From an uncultured Erysipelotrichaceae bacterium (GTDB lineage: Bacteria; Bacillota_I; Bacilli_A; Erysipelotrichales; Erysipelotrichaceae): 64,000 nt of DNA. This document shows, piece after piece, positions 35,423 to 43,364 of this stretch (position 1 is its first letter; each line of letters starts with the position of its first letter). The stretch covers positions 1 through 64,000 of the forward strand of contig CANDJN010000007.1 in assembly GCA_947385085.1 (NCBI GenBank). The letters are read 5' to 3'. The translations under genes were made by a program, and so were the position numbers. The notes beneath the pieces are model-generated. The model made no database searches and was not told the DNA's origin. It was given only the letters and a program-made list of their open reading frames with translations.

Positions 35423-36148
35423 ATGATCAAAAAGGCAACGCTGTTGATTCGCAATCTTGAACGCATTTATCCGATGACGCCGACGGTGAAAACCTCGTTA
35501 TCGAATGGCTTTATTGCGGTTCATCATGACTATATTCTGGCAATCGGTCAAGGGCAAGGAGACAAGTATGTCGATAAGGATACGCGAATTGTAGAGGGAC
35601 GCAGTCATATCGCCATTCCCGGTATGATTGATTGTAATTTCGATCTGCATGACTGTTCGTCGAACAAGCTTTGGGAAATCGGTGAGCTGCTGGTACGCCA
35701 TGGTACGATGATCGTGCATTCGCAGCCACTGCGTGAGGCAATGATGGATGTGTTGCATCCCATACAGGTTGTGGATGGACACTATACAGAAGTGAACAAT
35801 GATTTTCCTGTTTATGATCTTCGCCAACCAGATGCGATACGCTTGCGCCGCTTTTGTATCAGCTGTCATTACCCCTGTGTGGATAGTCTGGATCAGCTGC
35901 TCATGGCAAAAATATGTGCGCTACAACACCCTCATCTTCATCCGCTTCAAATATTAGCCTCCTGTACGTATTATCCGGCAATGGCATTGGGGCATCATGA
36001 TGCAGGTAAGCTCAAAAGAGGCGGGCGCGCGAATATCATTTTGCTTGAGGGCGGCGATTTCACATCCGTCTTGAGCCGCTTTCATGGTGATGAGTCCATG
36101 CAGATCATCAAAGACGGCGTGCGCTTATGGCCTTATCTGTTAATATAA
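35423..36148 (+). CDS. Shortened imidazolonepropionase-like protein, probably catalytically dead
   Basis: About 241 residues against 400 or more for the family. The start resembles HutI-type amidohydrolases (ATLLIRNLERIYPM, then a small beta sandwich) and reaches IPGMIDCNFDLHD, where active enzymes have PGxxDxHTH. The end also matches (ALGHHDAGKLKRGGRANIILLEGGDF, QIIKDGVRLWP). The central barrel with the zinc ligands is largely missing and the HxH is replaced. It may be a scaffold, a ligand-binding remnant or a decaying gene, but the frame is intact. GAGGTGA precedes ATG 35423; upstream in-frame codons back to 35360 cover the probable -10 region. Confidence 0.65.
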   Translation: MIKKATLLIRNLERIYPMTPTVKTSLSNGFIAVHHDYILAIGQGQGDKYVDKDTRIVEGRSHIAIPGMIDCNFDLHDCSSNKLWEIGELLVRHGTMIVHSQPLREAMMDVLHPIQVVDGHYTEVNNDFPVYDLRQPDAIRLRRFCISCHYPCVDSLDQLLMAKICALQHPHLHPLQILASCTYYPAMALGHHDAGKLKRGGRANIILLEGGDFTSVLSRFHGDESMQIIKDGVRLWPYLLI

Positions 36149-36158
36149 TCACGATTTC

Positions 36159-36182
36159 GACACAATTTGCTTGTGTCTTTTT
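36159..36182 (+). terminator. Terminator after the imidazolonepropionase-like gene
   Basis: GACACAA (36159-36165) pairs with TTGTGTC (36171-36177), then TTTTT. Confidence 0.8.
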
Positions 36183-36213
36183 CATATACTTATGTATACG
36201 GAGGTGATGATGG

Positions 36214-36681
36214 ATGGAAATCATCGCACATGAGGGTGATGGAGAAAAAATTCTGTTAACAAGTGATTATTGTCCCAATCCTGCTATGAAGAATGCTTTT
36301 CAAACACAATTCTTCACCTGTAATCTACGCCGAATTGAATTATGTAATCAAAAGCTGAATGATTATACCGTACCGCAAAATGCGCGTTTTCTGTTACTGC
36401 ATTTGACACTGCGCAATCATACTAATGAAGTGATCAGTATGTTTAAAGAGGATTTCTATATTCGCTTTGATGGGGAAGGTCCCTATGAAGCGGAGGAGGA
36501 ATTCGGAGTGATGCATCAGCTGCCTGATACGTATGCCCTAAAGCCTGATGAAGAAAAGCGCGGCTGTCTCGTATTTATCATTGCGGCAAATACCAAGCGT
36601 ATTACATTTAGCTATACGGAATATTTTGACGATGAGAGCGAGGGTAAAACGTATCGTCTGAAGTATGAATTAAAGCATTAG
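36214..36681 (+). CDS. Uncharacterised beta-rich protein, DUF4352-like
   Basis: 155 residues with no signal peptide or membrane segment. The pattern of a long beta sandwich (ARFLLLHLTLRNHTNEVISM, then a DFYIRFDGEG segment and a C-terminal RGCLVFIIAANTKRITFSY) resembles telokin-like/DUF4352 domains, which are usually extracytoplasmic; here no export signal is seen. The function is unknown. GGAGGTGATG lies upstream, and only ATG 36214 is in frame with the body of the protein. Confidence 0.55.
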   Translation: MEIIAHEGDGEKILLTSDYCPNPAMKNAFQTQFFTCNLRRIELCNQKLNDYTVPQNARFLLLHLTLRNHTNEVISMFKEDFYIRFDGEGPYEAEEEFGVMHQLPDTYALKPDEEKRGCLVFIIAANTKRITFSYTEYFDDESEGKTYRLKYELKH

Positions 36682-36760
36682 TCTTGTGAGAATGAGAATA
36701 GGTGAAGTCATTATTCATTAAGTAACAATCCGGCAAATCCAAGAAAATGAAAAAAATATA

Positions 36761-36789
36761 TTGACGAAACAAAAAAAATAGGATATCAT
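36761..36789 (+). promoter_or_regulatory. Promoter of the metNIQ T-box transcript
   Basis: TTGACG (36761-36766), a 17-bp spacer and TATCAT (36784-36789). Transcription would begin near 36796, just before the T-box stem I. Confidence 0.75.
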
Positions 36790-36795
36790 ATGACA

Positions 36796-37067
36796 CAGAT
36801 AAATGGCAGAGAACAGATAAGTAAGCAGTGAAAGCTTTTGCAGAGAGTCCTTGGATGGTGTAAAAGGATAAAGAGAGTACCTGTTGAATATGGTCTGGGA
36901 GCTATCATAATCGAGGTGCTACTAAGATTATGACGTGTGCGCACGTTAAAGCGCCAAGGTATAATCCGTGATACGGACGTACCTGTTGAGATGATTCCTG
37001 TAAGGGATTCATGAATTAAGGTGGTAACACGAACAAGTCTTCGTCCTTATGGATGAAGATTTTTTTG
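36796..37067 (+). ncRNA. T-box leader, methionine specifier
   Basis: The elements come in the canonical order: an AGAGAG region near 36842-36847, a stem I specifier region with GAATATGGTCTGGGAGC, where ATG at 36890-36892 is the probable Met specifier, and the T-box AAGGTGGTAACACG at 37018-37031. A terminator then forms from CTTCGTCC (37039-37046) and GGATGAAG (37051-37058), followed by a T-run (37060-37066). Uncharged tRNA-Met would pair with the specifier and T-box bulge and prevent termination. The downstream metNIQ methionine transporter supports the Met assignment. Confidence 0.9.
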
Positions 37068-37084
37068 TTAAACGGAGGGATATG

Positions 37085-37189
37085 ATGCGAAGTTTAAAGG
37101 AATGGAAAAGTGATCGAATGTCATGGGGGATGAGGATGAGAAAGGAAGTGCGACATGATTACGTTGGATCATGTGTCAAAAACATTTGA
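37085..37189 (+). CDS. Possible Met-rich leader peptide overlapping metN
   Basis: After the T-box terminator, GGAGG (37074-37078) is followed by ATG 37082 and ATG 37085 and an open frame of about 35 codons ending TGA 37187-37189. It overlaps the metN start (37155) in another frame. Five of the first nineteen codons counted from 37082 are ATG (MMRSLKEWKSDRMSWGMRMR). The ribosome binding site is better than that of metN. It could couple metN translation to Met-tRNA supply. No family is recognised. Confidence 0.35.
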   Translation: MRSLKEWKSDRMSWGMRMRKEVRHDYVGSCVKNI

Positions 37190-38186
37190 AACAAAGCAAA
37201 GTGATGTACATGCGGTAAAGGATGTCAGTTTACAAATTAATGCTGGTGAAATCTTCGGGATTATCGGTTTCAGCGGTGCCGGGAAATCGACGTTAATCCG
37301 CTGTATCAATCTGTTGGAGCGACCCAATCAGGGAGCTGTGGTCGTGGATGGGCAGGATTTATTGAAACTGAATGAAGCGCAGCTGCGAGAAGTTAGAAAA
37401 AGAATCGGAATGATATTCCAGCATTTTAATTTGATGCGTTCCCGCACGGTGTTTCAAAACATAGCGTTTCCGCTAAAGGACAGTAAGCTTTCCAAGCCGG
37501 AGATTGAAACGAAAGTGATGGAATTGTTGAAGCTGGTGGATCTGGTCGATAAGCGTGATGCTTATCCTTCCGAGCTATCTGGCGGTCAAAAGCAGCGTGT
37601 TGCCATTGCTCGTGCCCTTGCCAATGATCCAAAGGTTCTGCTTTGCGATGAGGCAACCAGTGCATTGGATCCGCAAACGACGCGTTCCATTTTGAAATTG
37701 TTGAAGGAAGTTAATCAGCGCCTGCACATTACAATCGTTTTAATCACCCACGAAATGGCGGTCATCAAAGAAATTTGTGATCGTGTTGCCGTGATGGAAA
37801 ACGGAGTGATTGTGGAAACGGGAAACATCGTGGATATCTTTATGCATCCACAGAGTGATGTGACGAAGAATTTCATTAACACGACATCAGCGCTGACACG
37901 CATTTATGAGATGGTGGAACAGGATTCACCGATTACTCAGATACAACCTGGTCAATGTCTCGTGCATATGAAGTACGGCGCTAATACGACAAAGGAAGCG
38001 CTGCTCTCACATATTACACGTGATTTGGATGTGGAGACTAGTATTATCTTTGGAAATGTAGAAGTGCTGCAAGATACTCCATTGGGTGATTTGGTGGTTA
38101 TATTCAGCGGCAGTGAAACCAATATTCAACAGGCAATTGCCTATGCACAGAAGCAGGGAGTGGAAATCGAGGTGATCAAATCATGA
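37155..38186 (+). CDS. metN: Methionine ABC transporter ATP-binding protein
   Basis: 343 residues. ABC ATPase with Walker A GFSGAGKST, Q-loop IFQHFNLM, signature LSGGQKQR, Walker B VLLCDEATSALD and the H-loop in ITHEMAV. The C-terminal 80 residues form a NIL/ACT-like domain, which in E. coli MetN binds intracellular methionine and inhibits transport. The gene is first in metNIQ after a Met T-box. AAGGAAG precedes ATG 37155. It overlaps metI by 4 bp. Confidence 0.95.
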   Translation: MITLDHVSKTFETKQSDVHAVKDVSLQINAGEIFGIIGFSGAGKSTLIRCINLLERPNQGAVVVDGQDLLKLNEAQLREVRKRIGMIFQHFNLMRSRTVFQNIAFPLKDSKLSKPEIETKVMELLKLVDLVDKRDAYPSELSGGQKQRVAIARALANDPKVLLCDEATSALDPQTTRSILKLLKEVNQRLHITIVLITHEMAVIKEICDRVAVMENGVIVETGNIVDIFMHPQSDVTKNFINTTSALTRIYEMVEQDSPITQIQPGQCLVHMKYGANTTKEALLSHITRDLDVETSIIFGNVEVLQDTPLGDLVVIFSGSETNIQQAIAYAQKQGVEIEVIKS

Positions 38187-38857
38187 ATTTGGAAAACTGG
38201 ATACCCAATGTCATCGACTTGGCAGACGAATTTCCCGTTTGTTTAATACAGACATTACAGATGCTGCTTATTCCCGGTTTGATTTCCTTTGTGTTCGGTA
38301 CCTTGTTTGGCATTATGCTGGTGGTAACGCGCAAAGGCGGCATTATGGAAAATCGTTTCATCTTCTTTGTGTTAGACAAGCTGGTGAACTTGTTTCGTGC
38401 CATTCCCTTTATTATTTTGACATCATTGCTGGTTGGCTTTACCCGCATGATCATGGGAACCTCGATCGGTGTTGCCGGGGCACTGCCCTCTTTGGTCATC
38501 GGAACCATCCCGTTTTTCTCAAGACAGATTGAAAGTACATTATCTGAGGTGGACCAAGGGATTATCGAAGCCAGTCAGGCAATGGGCTTGACCCCGATGC
38601 AGATTATTACACGGGTATACTTAAAGGAAAGTGTTCCGGGCATCGCGAGAGCGGTTACAATCACATTGATTTCGTTAGTCGGACTGATTGCGATTGCCGG
38701 TGCGGTGGGCGCCGGGGGCCTGGGCGATATGGCGATACGTTATGGCTATAATCGCTATATGTATGATGTCACTTATGTTGTGGTGATCATTATCTTGTTG
38801 TTAATCACGCTGATTCAAAGTATCGGTGATTATATTGTTAAAAAAACAACCCATTAA
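38183..38857 (+). CDS. metI: Methionine ABC transporter permease
   Basis: 224 residues, five membrane segments, with the EAA loop that docks on the ATPase (EASQAMGLTPMQIITRVYLK). It starts inside the metN stop and ends 17 bp before the binding-protein gene. Length and layout are typical of MetI. Confidence 0.95.
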   Translation: MNLENWIPNVIDLADEFPVCLIQTLQMLLIPGLISFVFGTLFGIMLVVTRKGGIMENRFIFFVLDKLVNLFRAIPFIILTSLLVGFTRMIMGTSIGVAGALPSLVIGTIPFFSRQIESTLSEVDQGIIEASQAMGLTPMQIITRVYLKESVPGIARAVTITLISLVGLIAIAGAVGAGGLGDMAIRYGYNRYMYDVTYVVVIIILLLITLIQSIGDYIVKKTTH

Positions 38858-38874
38858 AATAGGAGGAAAAGAAA

Positions 38875-39723
38875 ATGAAAAAATTATTGGCGGGTGCATT
38901 GGCACTATTGGTAAGTGTCGGATTGAGCGGATGTGGAAACTCTGCATCAGATGGCGAAAAGGAATTGATCAAATTAAAGGTGGGAGCGACCAGTTCACCT
39001 CATGCGGTGATATTAAATCAAGCGAAGGATGCAATGAAAGAAAAAGGCTATGATTTAGAAGTAACGGAATTCAGTGACTGGGCACGTTTGAATCCTTCAA
39101 CATCTGATGGTTCTCTGGATGCGAACTACTTCCAGCATCAACCGTATCTTGATGGCTATAACAGTGACAGCGGCTATGAAAGTGGCAAGGAAGGCTATTT
39201 GGTAAGCGTTGGCGCGATTCACTTTGAACCGCTCGGAGTCTATGCACAGGAGCCTAACGGTCGCACGACAATTTCTGCCGATGATGTTGAAGACGGTGAT
39301 AAAATTGCTGTGCCGAACGATGCGACCAATGAAGCTCGTGCATTGTTATTGCTGGAGAAATATGGAATTATCAAACTGAAAGAGGGAGTCGGGATCAATG
39401 CGACAGTAAAGGATATTGAATCCAAGGCAAAGGATATCGAATTGTACGAATTGGATGCGGCACAAATTCCGACCAAATTGGCAGATGTGAAACTGGCTGT
39501 TGTTAACGGTAACTATGCCCTGGATGCAAAGATTACCGATAAGCTGATCTGTTCTGAAGAAAAGGAAGATGAAGCAGCTCAGACGTATGCTAATGTTATC
39601 GTTGTTACTGAGGACAATAAAGATAATGAAGCGGTATTGGCTTTGGTAGAAGTATTAAAGAGCGATGAAATCAAGGCTTTCATCGAATCAGAATTCTCCG
39701 GTGTCGTTGTACCGGCAAAATAG
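38875..39723 (+). CDS. metQ: Methionine-binding lipoprotein
   Basis: 282 residues. A type II signal peptide (MKKLLAGALALLVSVGLSGC) has a lipobox LSGC with Cys20, so the protein is lipid-anchored outside the membrane. The mature NlpA/MetQ fold shows LKVGATSSPHAVIL, FQHQPYLD, AVPNDATNEARALLLLE and YALDA. It delivers methionine to MetNI. AGGAGG lies before ATG 38875 and a terminator follows. Confidence 0.96.
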   Translation: MKKLLAGALALLVSVGLSGCGNSASDGEKELIKLKVGATSSPHAVILNQAKDAMKEKGYDLEVTEFSDWARLNPSTSDGSLDANYFQHQPYLDGYNSDSGYESGKEGYLVSVGAIHFEPLGVYAQEPNGRTTISADDVEDGDKIAVPNDATNEARALLLLEKYGIIKLKEGVGINATVKDIESKAKDIELYELDAAQIPTKLADVKLAVVNGNYALDAKITDKLICSEEKEDEAAQTYANVIVVTEDNKDNEAVLALVEVLKSDEIKAFIESEFSGVVVPAK

Positions 39724-39731
39724 TTATGTTG

Positions 39732-39757
39732 AAAAGCATTCTCTGTGAATGCTTTTT
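39732..39757 (+). terminator. Terminator after metQ
   Basis: AAAAGCATT (39732-39740) pairs with AATGCTTTT (39748-39756) around a 7-base loop, ending in a T-run. Confidence 0.85.
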
Positions 39758-39892
39758 CTATGCAATTTAAAGCGGTTCAGACATCGATTGTATAATGAAA
39801 AGAAAGTTCACTTGCGGATAAGTCGTTATGAGAAAACTATGGTAAATTATTCCGCATCATTGTATAATGGTACTATAGTTAGGAGGATTTGC

Positions 39893-40633
39893 GTGTCAGG
39901 ACTGATTGAATATGTGCGTAAAAATGCCACGTTTGTCGGACTGCTGCTGATTTTCATCGGTGCCAGCATCGGTTTTGGCATCTATATGCTGATACAACAA
40001 ACAGAAAATCCGGAGGTTCCCATACCCGATATAACTGATAGACCGATAGATGAGCCTGCCATTACATCGTTGGAAGGGAATTATGGGCATGACGCTACCG
40101 TATATCTGAACTGGACGATTGATCGTGCCAATCAAGAGCTAACAAGTGTAAAGCTTTATCAGGATGACCGCATGATCGGCGGGGAAATGAAAGAACTCAC
40201 ATCGTTTGCGATGGCGCAAAGCATTTATCAGTTTCCTCCGGGAGAATGCAAGTTTGTTTTGCGGGCGGAATTTGCTGGTGGCAAAGAAGTAAGTAAAGAA
40301 GTAAGCGTATTTATCAATTATATTTTAAACGTTAATATGGAAACGGAGCCGGTTGATGATGGCTTGATGCTAAAGCTTACTTACTCTTATAATGAAAGTA
40401 CACCGGTTGGTGTGCCGCGCGTAAAATTTATCAATGGCAACAATATGCCGTTTACTGTTTTCTATCAGGAAACTAAAACGAAAAAAAGCGGTAGTATCGT
40501 TCAGGCAGAAACAATTTTCAAGCTCAATACGCAACAACTGACACCGGGCGAATATCCGGTGACAATCCGCTGGATCTTTGAAGGTTTGAATACGTCAAGA
40601 GACTATAATATTACTGTTGAAGTAGCAGGGTAA
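39893..40633 (+). CDS. Uncharacterised single-pass membrane protein with beta-rich outer domains
   Basis: About 246 residues. GTG 39893 follows AGGAGG (39881-39886) and a TATAAT at 39863-39868; longer in-frame readings back to 39749 would run through that promoter. One membrane segment (about residues 13-33, FVGLLLIFIGASIGFGIYML) is followed by two beta-sandwich-like, probably extracytoplasmic, domains (WTIDRANQELTSVKLYQDD, then VEAGG-type end). The function is unknown. It lies 20 bp before a coiled-coil gene, suggesting a two-gene operon. Confidence 0.6.
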   Translation: MSGLIEYVRKNATFVGLLLIFIGASIGFGIYMLIQQTENPEVPIPDITDRPIDEPAITSLEGNYGHDATVYLNWTIDRANQELTSVKLYQDDRMIGGEMKELTSFAMAQSIYQFPPGECKFVLRAEFAGGKEVSKEVSVFINYILNVNMETEPVDDGLMLKLTYSYNESTPVGVPRVKFINGNNMPFTVFYQETKTKKSGSIVQAETIFKLNTQQLTPGEYPVTIRWIFEGLNTSRDYNITVEVAG

Positions 40634-40653
40634 GAAAAGGACAGGTGTAAAAG

Positions 40654-41562
40654 ATGAAAAGCATTGATCAAAAATTAGTCAAGAATAAATATCATCAGCG
40701 ACGCAAGGAATATTTAGATGCGGAACTGGCTAAAATTACAGAGCGAATCCAGCATGAATCAGAGACCTTGGAACGCTTAAAACGGGAATTGGATAAAGAA
40801 AATGAAGATGTGGCGCGCTTACAGCAGGTATCTTTGACCCGTTTGTTAAAAACCTTTAACTCACGAGAGGAATTGCGTTTGGAAAAGGAAAAGGCCGAAG
40901 CCTTTCGTGCAGCTTTGGATTACAAATTAAAACAGAATGAATTGGAGGATCTGCACTACCAAAAGAATCTGCTGGAACAGGAATTAAAGCAGTATGACAA
41001 TGTTCATAGTGACTATCAATCTTTGCTGGAACTCAAACGAAAGATGCTGGAAACAGCTGTTCTTAATCAAATTCGTGATCTGGAACAGGAATTGGCTCAA
41101 TGCTTAGCGCAAAAGGAAACGTTAAAGAAGGCATGGGACAGTGCCAAAAGACTATGTTCTTCCCTTACTTATTTTACAGATATATTGAGTGATCTTGCGG
41201 TAGATCGCAGTGAAGCGTTAAAGGTTTGGAAAATAATGAAGGATCAGGGGAAAAATGAAGAGGCGATGGATGAGCTAGCACAGCTAAGTGGTCTATTGAA
41301 GAACTTTGAGCAGGACATAGCCACTGCAAAGATGACATTACCCCAGGAGTTTGCCTGTGATTTTTTAGACAAGCTGAGGGTAGAGGATATGAACGCTGAG
41401 CAGTTTAATATTATAAAAATGAATTTGACATTTGATCAATTTAATACGTATTATTCAGGAGTACGCACGGTATTGAATCAACTGGAAAAGCAGTTATCGG
41501 AAGTAGAGCATCGACAATTTGATTTGCAGTGGCAAATTCAGGAGAGCATTGAAATAAATTAA
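40654..41562 (+). CDS. Cytoplasmic coiled-coil protein of unknown function
   Basis: 302 residues, almost all alpha-helical, with heptad-like charged segments (residues about 15-70 and 85-150) and a second coiled region at the end (LEKQLSEVEHRQFDLQWQI). No signal or membrane segment is visible. I recognise no family. The gene follows the membrane protein gene closely (20 bp, ribosome binding site ACAGGTG) and ends at a bidirectional terminator. It could be an adaptor or cell-division-type protein, but nothing in the sequence proves that. Confidence 0.6.
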   Translation: MKSIDQKLVKNKYHQRRKEYLDAELAKITERIQHESETLERLKRELDKENEDVARLQQVSLTRLLKTFNSREELRLEKEKAEAFRAALDYKLKQNELEDLHYQKNLLEQELKQYDNVHSDYQSLLELKRKMLETAVLNQIRDLEQELAQCLAQKETLKKAWDSAKRLCSSLTYFTDILSDLAVDRSEALKVWKIMKDQGKNEEAMDELAQLSGLLKNFEQDIATAKMTLPQEFACDFLDKLRVEDMNAEQFNIIKMNLTFDQFNTYYSGVRTVLNQLEKQLSEVEHRQFDLQWQIQESIEIN

Positions 41563-41567
41563 AAAAG

Positions 41568-41626
41568 AAGTCAGAAAAAAGAAACAGGATTTGATCAATA
41601 TCTCCGTTTCTTCATTCTGACTTTTT
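41568..41626. terminator. Bidirectional terminator
   Basis: AAGTCAGAA (41568-41576) pairs with TTCTGACTT (41615-41623); inner GAAACA and CGTTTC extend the stem. T-runs occur on both strands. It separates the coiled-coil gene from the convergent ABC exporter. Confidence 0.75.
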
Positions 41627-41633
41627 GTATGCG

Positions 41634-43364
41634 TTAATGTGTGAGATGGGCAAACTGACTGTAATATAGGGAAGCATAGGCACCTTGCTTTGCCAGAAGC
41701 TCGCTATGAGTACCTTGTTCTACGATGTTTCCCTGTTCCATGACAAGGATGCGGTCACTGTCCACAATGGTAGATAAACGATGGGCAATCACAAAGCTGG
41801 TTTTACCCTGCATCAGTTTTTCCATCGCTGCATTAACATGTGCTTCACTGCGTGTATCAATGTTGGAGGTGGCTTCATCCAGAATGAGGATGGTTGGATC
41901 CATCAACATAACACGAGTAATGGACAACAGCTGACGCTGTCCTTGAGAAAGGAAGGAGTGATGACTTAAGCGCGTATCATAACCCTGTGGCAGCCTTTGA
42001 ATAAATTCATGCGCTCCGCTTTGTTTCGCCACCTGAATAACTTCTTCTCTGGTAGCTGATTTTTTGCCATAGGCAATGATATGATAGATGCTGTCTTCAC
42101 CCAGATAAGTATCCTGCAGTACCATGCCAAAATGGGAACGAAGGTTTTCTCGGCTCATGGTGGTGATGTCAATGCCGTCTAACATAATTGATCCACTATT
42201 GCATTCATAAAAACGCATTAATAGGTTAATAAAGGTTGTTTTTCCTGCACCGGTGCGACCGACAATCGCAATGCGGCTACCGGCTGGAATATCCAAAGAA
42301 AGATCACGAATCAGTAAATGGCGAGGATCATAGCCGAAGGATACATGGGAAAAACAAACGTGACCGTTAACAGGAGTACTCACTTTTTCGACCGTGTCTT
42401 CCTCTTCTATCGTTTCCAGTATAGCGAATACTCGCTGAGCGCTTGCCAAGGCGCTTTGAAGCTGCGTCATTACACCGCTGATTTCATTAAAGGGCTTGGA
42501 AAACTGATTAGAATATAACAGAAAGCTGGAGATATTACCAACCGTTATCTGCTGCATCAGCGCCAATATCGCACCGCTTACGCCGACAATGGTGTATGCC
42601 ATATTGGTAACCAAGCGGGTAGAAGGGTTGACGAGGGAACCGTAGAACTGCGATTTCTGACCGGAATGGTATAGTGCTTGGTTTAAGTCTTGAAATTTCT
42701 TTTGTGCCGCTGCTTCCTGTCCATAGGCTTTTAAAGTACGAATGCCGTGCATCATTTCCTGTGCATGGCTGTTTAATTGTCCTAAATCATTGGCCTTGGC
42801 AACAAAGTATTTATGTGATCGTTGTGCGATAAGCTTGCCGACAAGGAAGGTGAAAGGTGTACAAAGCAGCACAATCATCGTCATCGCAAGGTTGATTTGC
42901 AACATGAAGCCGATCGCGGCGACTACCGTCACAATGCCGCTTAACAAGGTGGACAGCCCCTGCAATAGACCATCTGCCATAAGATCGACATCGCTGCTGA
43001 AACGGGTCATTAGATCACCGTGATCCTGAGTGTCAAAAAAGGATACCGGAAGCTTCTCCAGCTTTTTGATCAAAGCACTGCGCATCGTATATCCAAATGA
43101 ATAGGCGATATGATTGGTTGCGAGCATCATTCCCCAAGTCGTCAATGAGTAAAGCAGATAGATGATGATTAACAGAACCAATTGGGACATGATAGCCGCA
43201 GGAGGATTTTGGGCGGTGATGCGATCAATGATCGTGCCGATGCATAAGGGAGCATACAGATTGAGAATTGTGGATAGGATCGCAAAAATGAAGGAACAAA
43301 GAAAGGCAAAGCGGAAATTCTTTGTGTCGTTAAGCATCCGGTGTAAAATAGCTTGAATACTCAT
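41634..43364 (-). CDS. ABC exporter half-transporter with canonical ATP site
   Basis: 576 residues: a six-helix type IV exporter membrane domain followed by an ATPase domain. Walker A GRTGAGKTT, signature LSQGQRQLL, Walker B ILILDEATSNID with the catalytic Glu, and H-loop VIAHRLSTI. The signature has Gln in place of the first Gly. It follows its partner gene with a 4-bp overlap, as in LmrCD/BmrCD-type heterodimers. The substrate may be a drug, lipid or peptide and cannot be told. Confidence 0.92.
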   Translation of the reverse strand: MSIQAILHRMLNDTKNFRFAFLCSFIFAILSTILNLYAPLCIGTIIDRITAQNPPAAIMSQLVLLIIIYLLYSLTTWGMMLATNHIAYSFGYTMRSALIKKLEKLPVSFFDTQDHGDLMTRFSSDVDLMADGLLQGLSTLLSGIVTVVAAIGFMLQINLAMTMIVLLCTPFTFLVGKLIAQRSHKYFVAKANDLGQLNSHAQEMMHGIRTLKAYGQEAAAQKKFQDLNQALYHSGQKSQFYGSLVNPSTRLVTNMAYTIVGVSGAILALMQQITVGNISSFLLYSNQFSKPFNEISGVMTQLQSALASAQRVFAILETIEEEDTVEKVSTPVNGHVCFSHVSFGYDPRHLLIRDLSLDIPAGSRIAIVGRTGAGKTTFINLLMRFYECNSGSIMLDGIDITTMSRENLRSHFGMVLQDTYLGEDSIYHIIAYGKKSATREEVIQVAKQSGAHEFIQRLPQGYDTRLSHHSFLSQGQRQLLSITRVMLMDPTILILDEATSNIDTRSEAHVNAAMEKLMQGKTSFVIAHRLSTIVDSDRILVMEQGNIVEQGTHSELLAKQGAYASLYYSQFAHLTH

